Assembly: GCA_002320775.1 (NCBI GenBank)
Contig: DCKY01000269.1
Location: forward strand, 1 to 19,202
Source: Planctomycetes bacterium UBA1662
GTDB taxonomy: Bacteria > Planctomycetota > UBA8108
Reading direction: 5' to 3'
Length of the DNA: 19,202 bases
Of the stretch, positions 15,887 to 19,202 are shown piece after piece. Position 1 is the stretch's first letter. Each line of letters opens with the position of its first letter. A model generated the notes under the pieces. It did not search any database. It was not told the DNA's origin and was given only the letters and a program-made list of their open reading frames with translations. The translations under genes and the position numbers were made by a program.

Positions 15887-16852
15887 ATGGAAAAAACACG
15901 CAGGAAATTTATAGCTGGAGGAGCTCTCGCCGCCGCCGGTGTTCTTCAACCCCAGCTCTTCAGCAACGCCTCAGCCTCCGCGGAGGAAAAAAGAGAAAAA
16001 GAGAAGAAGGATGCCCATCCCGGCAACAGGATTTCCGTCTCGACCTACTCCTTCTGGCATTTTCGCGGCAAGCCGGAAGGCAAGACCAGCGTTGAAGGTT
16101 CCATCGACCAGGCCGCGAAGATGGGCTTTGACGGCGTTGAGATCCTGCACCGGCAGATGTCTGGAGAGTCCAACGACTATCTCCAATCGCTCAAACGCCG
16201 AGCCATAGAAAATGGTGTCGGCCTTACCGGCTTCTCTATTCACCAGGGCTTCCTTTCGCCTGATAAGAAGAAACGCCAGGAGAACATCGATCACACCCTG
16301 CACTGTATTGACCTCGCCCACAGCATGGGAATCCCCACCATGAGGCTGAATACGGGACGCTGGAGAACCGTGGGGTTTGATGAATTGATGAAGCGGCGTG
16401 GAATAGAGCCCCGCCTTCCGGGTTATACCGATGAAGATGGTTTCAAGTGGGTCATCGACTCGATTGAGAAATGCCTTGCCCACGCCGCCAAGGCCGGGGT
16501 TGTCATGGGGTTAGAAAATCACTGGGGGCTGGGGCTCACTCCTGAAGGCGTGCTCAGGATCGTCAAGGCCCTGCCATCCCCCTGGCTCCAGGTCACCCTC
16601 GATACCGGCAACTTCCTGGAAGACCCCTACGACAAGCTCGACATGCTGGCCTCCCGCGCCGTCCTGGTCCATGCCAAGACCTATTACGGAGGCGGACTCT
16701 GGTACAGCCTGAAGCTCGACTACGCCCGCATCGCCAGGATCCTGCGTAAGCATAACTACCGCGGCTATATCTCGCTGGAATTCGAAGGGCATGAAGAAAA
16801 GGGAACCGCGATACCGAAGAGCCTGGCACTACTGCGAAAGCACTTCAGCTGA
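15887..16852 (+). CDS. Tat-exported sugar phosphate isomerase/epimerase-like TIM-barrel protein
   Basis: A protein of 321 residues. Seen: a twin-arginine signal TRRKFIAGGALAAAGV (4-19), followed by a Lys/Glu-rich linker. The TIM barrel of the xylose-isomerase-like/AP-endonuclease-2 family then starts at ISVSTYSFWHF (49-59). Likely metal ligands by family comparison are E85 (FDGVEILH), E210 (VMGLENHWG), D239 (VTLDTGNF), H262 (VLVHAKTYY) and E298 or E300 (ISLEFEGHE). Members isomerise or epimerise sugars and inositols; planctomycetes and Bacteroidetes often export them by the Tat route, consistent with folding around a metal in the cytoplasm. The substrate is unknown. It is divergent from the giant FG-GAP gene, with a shared 185-base intergenic region. 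Its stop is 6 bases from the stop of the convergent asparaginase gene. Confidence 0.92.
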   Translation: MEKTRRKFIAGGALAAAGVLQPQLFSNASASAEEKREKEKKDAHPGNRISVSTYSFWHFRGKPEGKTSVEGSIDQAAKMGFDGVEILHRQMSGESNDYLQSLKRRAIENGVGLTGFSIHQGFLSPDKKKRQENIDHTLHCIDLAHSMGIPTMRLNTGRWRTVGFDELMKRRGIEPRLPGYTDEDGFKWVIDSIEKCLAHAAKAGVVMGLENHWGLGLTPEGVLRIVKALPSPWLQVTLDTGNFLEDPYDKLDMLASRAVLVHAKTYYGGGLWYSLKLDYARIARILRKHNYRGYISLEFEGHEEKGTAIPKSLALLRKHFS

Positions 16853-16858
16853 GTCAGA

Positions 16859-17830
16859 TCAGACGGCCGCCCAACCCTCGCCTCCTTCGCTCCAACCGGC
16901 CCGGGCCATATGCGGAGTGCTGAAGGCAAAAGCCCCTGATCCTTCGAAATCAAGCAGGATCAGGCCTCCGGTAGCCCCCCTGCCATCCCGGTTCCTGATG
17001 GATGTCCGCATCCTCTCGAGAACTGCGCAGAGAACCTCGGCAGGAACGCCCCCGGCCTCGACCCCGTCGACCGAGCGTCCGGCAAGCAGTGAAGCCGTGA
17101 TCGCCTCTCCCCACCCGGTCGCGCTGCAGGCGGCGGAACCCGAGGCGTAATAGCCCGCCCCTGGAAGAGCCGAATCCCCTACCCTGCCGGCTGGACGCAT
17201 CGGAGTACCGCCGGTGGAGGTCGCCGCCGCCAATCGCCCCCCCCGGTCCCTGGCGACACAACCCACAGTACCTCGCGGCACATTGTCGGAAGCGAGAAAG
17301 GGATGGCTGGTGTGATAATCCGCCAGTCGCTGGCGAAGCTCACTGTGGCGCACGCGTTCGCGCTCGGTGACAAGCTTATCGTTCGCTACCAGGGTAAAAC
17401 CGTTTTCAGCGGCAATCCTCTCCGCTCCTTCACAGGACAGGATCCGCGCCGAGCCATCGCTGCTCTCCAGGATAAATCGCGCCAGCAGCACGGGGTTCTC
17501 AATCCTCTTCACTCCGACCACAGCCCCGTAATCGAGACTCCTTCCGCACATGATCCCGCAGTCGAGTTCCACCTCGCCATCGAGATTGAGCACACCACCT
17601 CGACCCGCATCAAAGGTCCCACTGGACTCCATCGACGCGACTGCCGCCGCCGCCGCGTCCAGGGCTCCTCCATCCTTCTCGAGAACTCCACGAGCGCTCC
17701 CCAGCGCATCCCGCAAAGCAAGGAGGTGTGCCTCGTGCTGACCAGGGGGAATATCCCAGGCTCCGCCGTGCAGCAAAACAGCCGCGCCCCCATCCGTCCC
17801 CGGTTTCTCAATCGCCTCACTGACCGGCAT
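16859..17830 (-). CDS. Isoaspartyl peptidase / type 2 L-asparaginase (Ntn-hydrolase)
   Basis: Hydrolyses beta-aspartyl peptides or asparagine after autocatalytic cleavage into alpha and beta subunits. Seen: the N-terminal LLHGGAWD (19-26), the alpha-subunit motif FDAGRGGVLNLDGEVELD (73-90), and the cleavage site PRG-T with the nucleophile T188 starting TVGCVARD. Substrate-binding motifs are STGGTPMRPAGRVGDS and PGAGYYAS, then ATGWGEA. Length (323 residues) and motif order are standard. I placed the start at the ATG 17830 because a GGGGGG run lies 4 bases before it; an ATG at 17842 gives four more residues but has no Shine-Dalgarno. No signal peptide is visible, so it is cytoplasmic unless a longer start exists. 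It converges on the sugar isomerase and is divergent from the PSD1 gene. The cut between G and T is expected from the family, not shown here. Confidence 0.93.
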   Translation of the reverse strand: MPVSEAIEKPGTDGGAAVLLHGGAWDIPPGQHEAHLLALRDALGSARGVLEKDGGALDAAAAAVASMESSGTFDAGRGGVLNLDGEVELDCGIMCGRSLDYGAVVGVKRIENPVLLARFILESSDGSARILSCEGAERIAAENGFTLVANDKLVTERERVRHSELRQRLADYHTSHPFLASDNVPRGTVGCVARDRGGRLAAATSTGGTPMRPAGRVGDSALPGAGYYASGSAACSATGWGEAITASLLAGRSVDGVEAGGVPAEVLCAVLERMRTSIRNRDGRGATGGLILLDFEGSGAFAFSTPHMARAGWSEGGEGWAAV

Positions 17831-18020
17831 TCTTCCCCCCATGCGGGACTACTTTCATACTCACTCGCCAAACAGCCTGTATTTTAACCCGCCGGGAAGA
17901 AGCTAAAAAGACGCTTCCGTCGAAGCTATTTTACCCGAGTCTTATTGAACGATTTACGCTGTGAAATTAAGATGTATTTCGGTCCTGAAGATTTCAGCAG
18001 ATTCCCTGCGACACCGAGCG

Positions 18021-19202
18021 ATGACATACACGAGAACAACCCTGGCACTGACAGTCCTGCTGGCCTCTTTAGCCGGCATTGCAGAAGCACAGGAACTTCC
18101 CCCCGCCCTCGATCGGCCCGTCGACTATGACAAGGAAATCCAGCCCCTGCTTCAGAAACGATGCCTGGGCTGCCACGGAGAAAAGAAGCAGAAGGGAAAG
18201 CTGAGGCTGGACCTGCTCTCAAATCTCCTGAGCGGAGGAGAGTCAGGCGAGCCCGCCCTGGTGCGGGGTAACAGCTCCGAGAGCCACCTGGTGAAGCTGG
18301 TTGCCGGACTCGATCCGGAGTTGGTCATGCCTCCACGCGGCAAGCGTCTCTCGGCTGGGGAGATTGGCCTCCTGAGAGCGTGGATAGACCAGGGAGCGAA
18401 GATGCCCGCGCAAAAGGAAAAGACGGAAGCGGTCCAGCTCGACCACTGGGCTTTCAAGCCCCCGGCAGCGAAGAGGCCGCAAATAAAACCCGGAGGCTGG
18501 GAACAGAATCCTGTCGACAGCTTTGTCCAGGCCCGGCTGAAAGAAAGCGGGCTCGATACATCGCCCCGCGCTGATCGTACCAGCCTGATCCGCCGTCTCC
18601 GCCTGGTCATGCACGGCCTCCCCCCCACCCCGGAGGAGATCGAGGCCTTTGTCTCCGACAAGAGGCCCGATGCCTGGAAGAGACTGGTCGAAGAAGCCCT
18701 TGCGAGCGATCACTACGGTGAGCGCTGGGCGAGGCACTGGCTCGACATCATCCGTTTCGGAGAGACCACCGGCTTTGAGACCAACAGGCCGAGACCCACC
18801 GCCTGGCGCTACCGCGACTATGTCATCAGGAGCTTCAACGAAGACAAGCCCTACGATGAATTCGTCCGCGAACAGGTCGCAGGAGATGCCCTTGGCAATG
18901 GGCTGGCAACAGGGTTTCTTGTCGCCGGGCCTCACGATATCGTCAAGAGTCCCGACATCAACCTCACCCTCATGCAGCGTCAGGATGAGCTGGCCGACCT
19001 CATCAACGTCACCGGAACGACCTTCCTGGGGCTGACGCTTGGCTGCGCCAGGTGTCACAACCACAAATTCGACCCTGTCTCCCAGCGCGACTACTACTCG
19101 ATCCAGGCGACCTTCGCGGGTGTCCAGCATGCCGAGCGTCTCATCAAGACAGAGCGAAAGGACCCCTCCTCTGTCGACCTGGAAATTTCCAGGCTGAAAG
19201 CG
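18021..19202 (+). CDS. PSD1 / planctomycete cytochrome c domain protein with DUF1549 (3' end missing at right edge)
   Basis: An open frame of 394 codons from the ATG at 18021 to the window end, with no stop. The Shine-Dalgarno is weak (GAGCG next to the ATG), so the start rests on the signal peptide MTYTRTTLALTVLLASLAGI, cleaved near AEA-Q. Seen: a heme-binding CLGCH (48-52) in a planctomycete cytochrome c (PSCyt1) domain with a MPPRGKRLSAGE segment, where M103 may be the distal ligand. The DUF1549 domain follows at about 163-372 with SLIRRLRLVMHGLPPT, GERWARHWLDIIRF and, near its end, a second CARCHNHKFDP motif (342-352). The usual partner domain DUF1553 would follow beyond the window. These proteins are abundant in Planctomycetota and are usually paired with DUF1501 proteins; their electron-transfer or degradative role is unproven. 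The 190 bases between it and the asparaginase start hold no gene. Confidence 0.93.
   Translation, partial: MTYTRTTLALTVLLASLAGIAEAQELPPALDRPVDYDKEIQPLLQKRCLGCHGEKKQKGKLRLDLLSNLLSGGESGEPALVRGNSSESHLVKLVAGLDPELVMPPRGKRLSAGEIGLLRAWIDQGAKMPAQKEKTEAVQLDHWAFKPPAAKRPQIKPGGWEQNPVDSFVQARLKESGLDTSPRADRTSLIRRLRLVMHGLPPTPEEIEAFVSDKRPDAWKRLVEEALASDHYGERWARHWLDIIRFGETTGFETNRPRPTAWRYRDYVIRSFNEDKPYDEFVREQVAGDALGNGLATGFLVAGPHDIVKSPDINLTLMQRQDELADLINVTGTTFLGLTLGCARCHNHKFDPVSQRDYYSIQATFAGVQHAERLIKTERKDPSSVDLEISRLKA

Noticed and set aside
17905..17926. Short stem GCTTC/GAAGC followed on the minus strand by five T residues.
   Set aside because: It has only five base pairs and lies in a divergent upstream region where a terminator has no obvious gene to end.

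Overview
The window is GC-rich, densely coded bacterial chromosome and looks planctomycete-like (Planctomycetota, probably an uncultivated marine or sediment lineage). The basis is protein content. There is a PSD1-type cytochrome c plus DUF1549 protein with the CARCHNHKFDP motif. There is a giant secreted protein that begins with paired 'DCNxNGxxD...DCDxDGxPDEC' motifs and ends in a dockerin-like double calcium-binding segment. There is also a secreted lamin-tail/CotH protein and a secreted alpha/alpha-toroid protein. No rRNA, tRNA, CRISPR array, insertion sequence or phage gene was recognised.

Layout. 1-1710 (-): 5' part of a secreted lamin-tail/CotH-type protein that runs off the left edge. 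1868-3076 (-): secreted squalene-cyclase-like toroid protein. 3266-5780 (+): a tight four-gene cluster of ribokinase, SAM methyltransferase, DUF2784 membrane protein and small ABM-type monooxygenase. 5782-6714 (-): aldo/keto reductase very like L-galactose dehydrogenase. 6832-7503 (+): metallo-beta-lactamase-fold protein with an atypical metal motif, divergent from the reductase. 7523-9188 (-): family IV esterase preceded by an unrecognised helical protein. 9324-10094 (-): small secreted protein with an apparent internal duplication. 10251-15701 (-): secreted protein of about 1816 residues joining 14 FG-GAP repeats, a phosphohistidine-like segment, a PEP-synthase-type ATP-binding domain and a dockerin-like tail. 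15887-16852 (+): Tat-exported sugar isomerase-like TIM barrel. 16859-17830 (-): isoaspartyl peptidase/asparaginase. 18021 to the right edge (+): PSD1 cytochrome protein, truncated by the window.

How the genes fit together. Two themes stand out. One is small-molecule and sugar metabolism: ribokinase, aldo/keto reductase, MBL-fold hydrolase, sugar isomerase and esterase. The other is large exported proteins: CotH, toroid, the FG-GAP/dikinase-like protein and PSD1. The most unusual item is the FG-GAP/dikinase-like fusion. Its domain order (phosphohistidine-like segment before the ATP-binding domain) resembles glucan/phosphoglucan water dikinases, yet it carries a signal peptide and extracellular-type calcium-binding modules. 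Together with the CotH protein, the window holds two exported proteins with phosphotransferase-type folds. Intergenic spaces are all under about 200 bases. Three convergent gene pairs are separated by 1, 19 and 6 bases, leaving little room for terminators.
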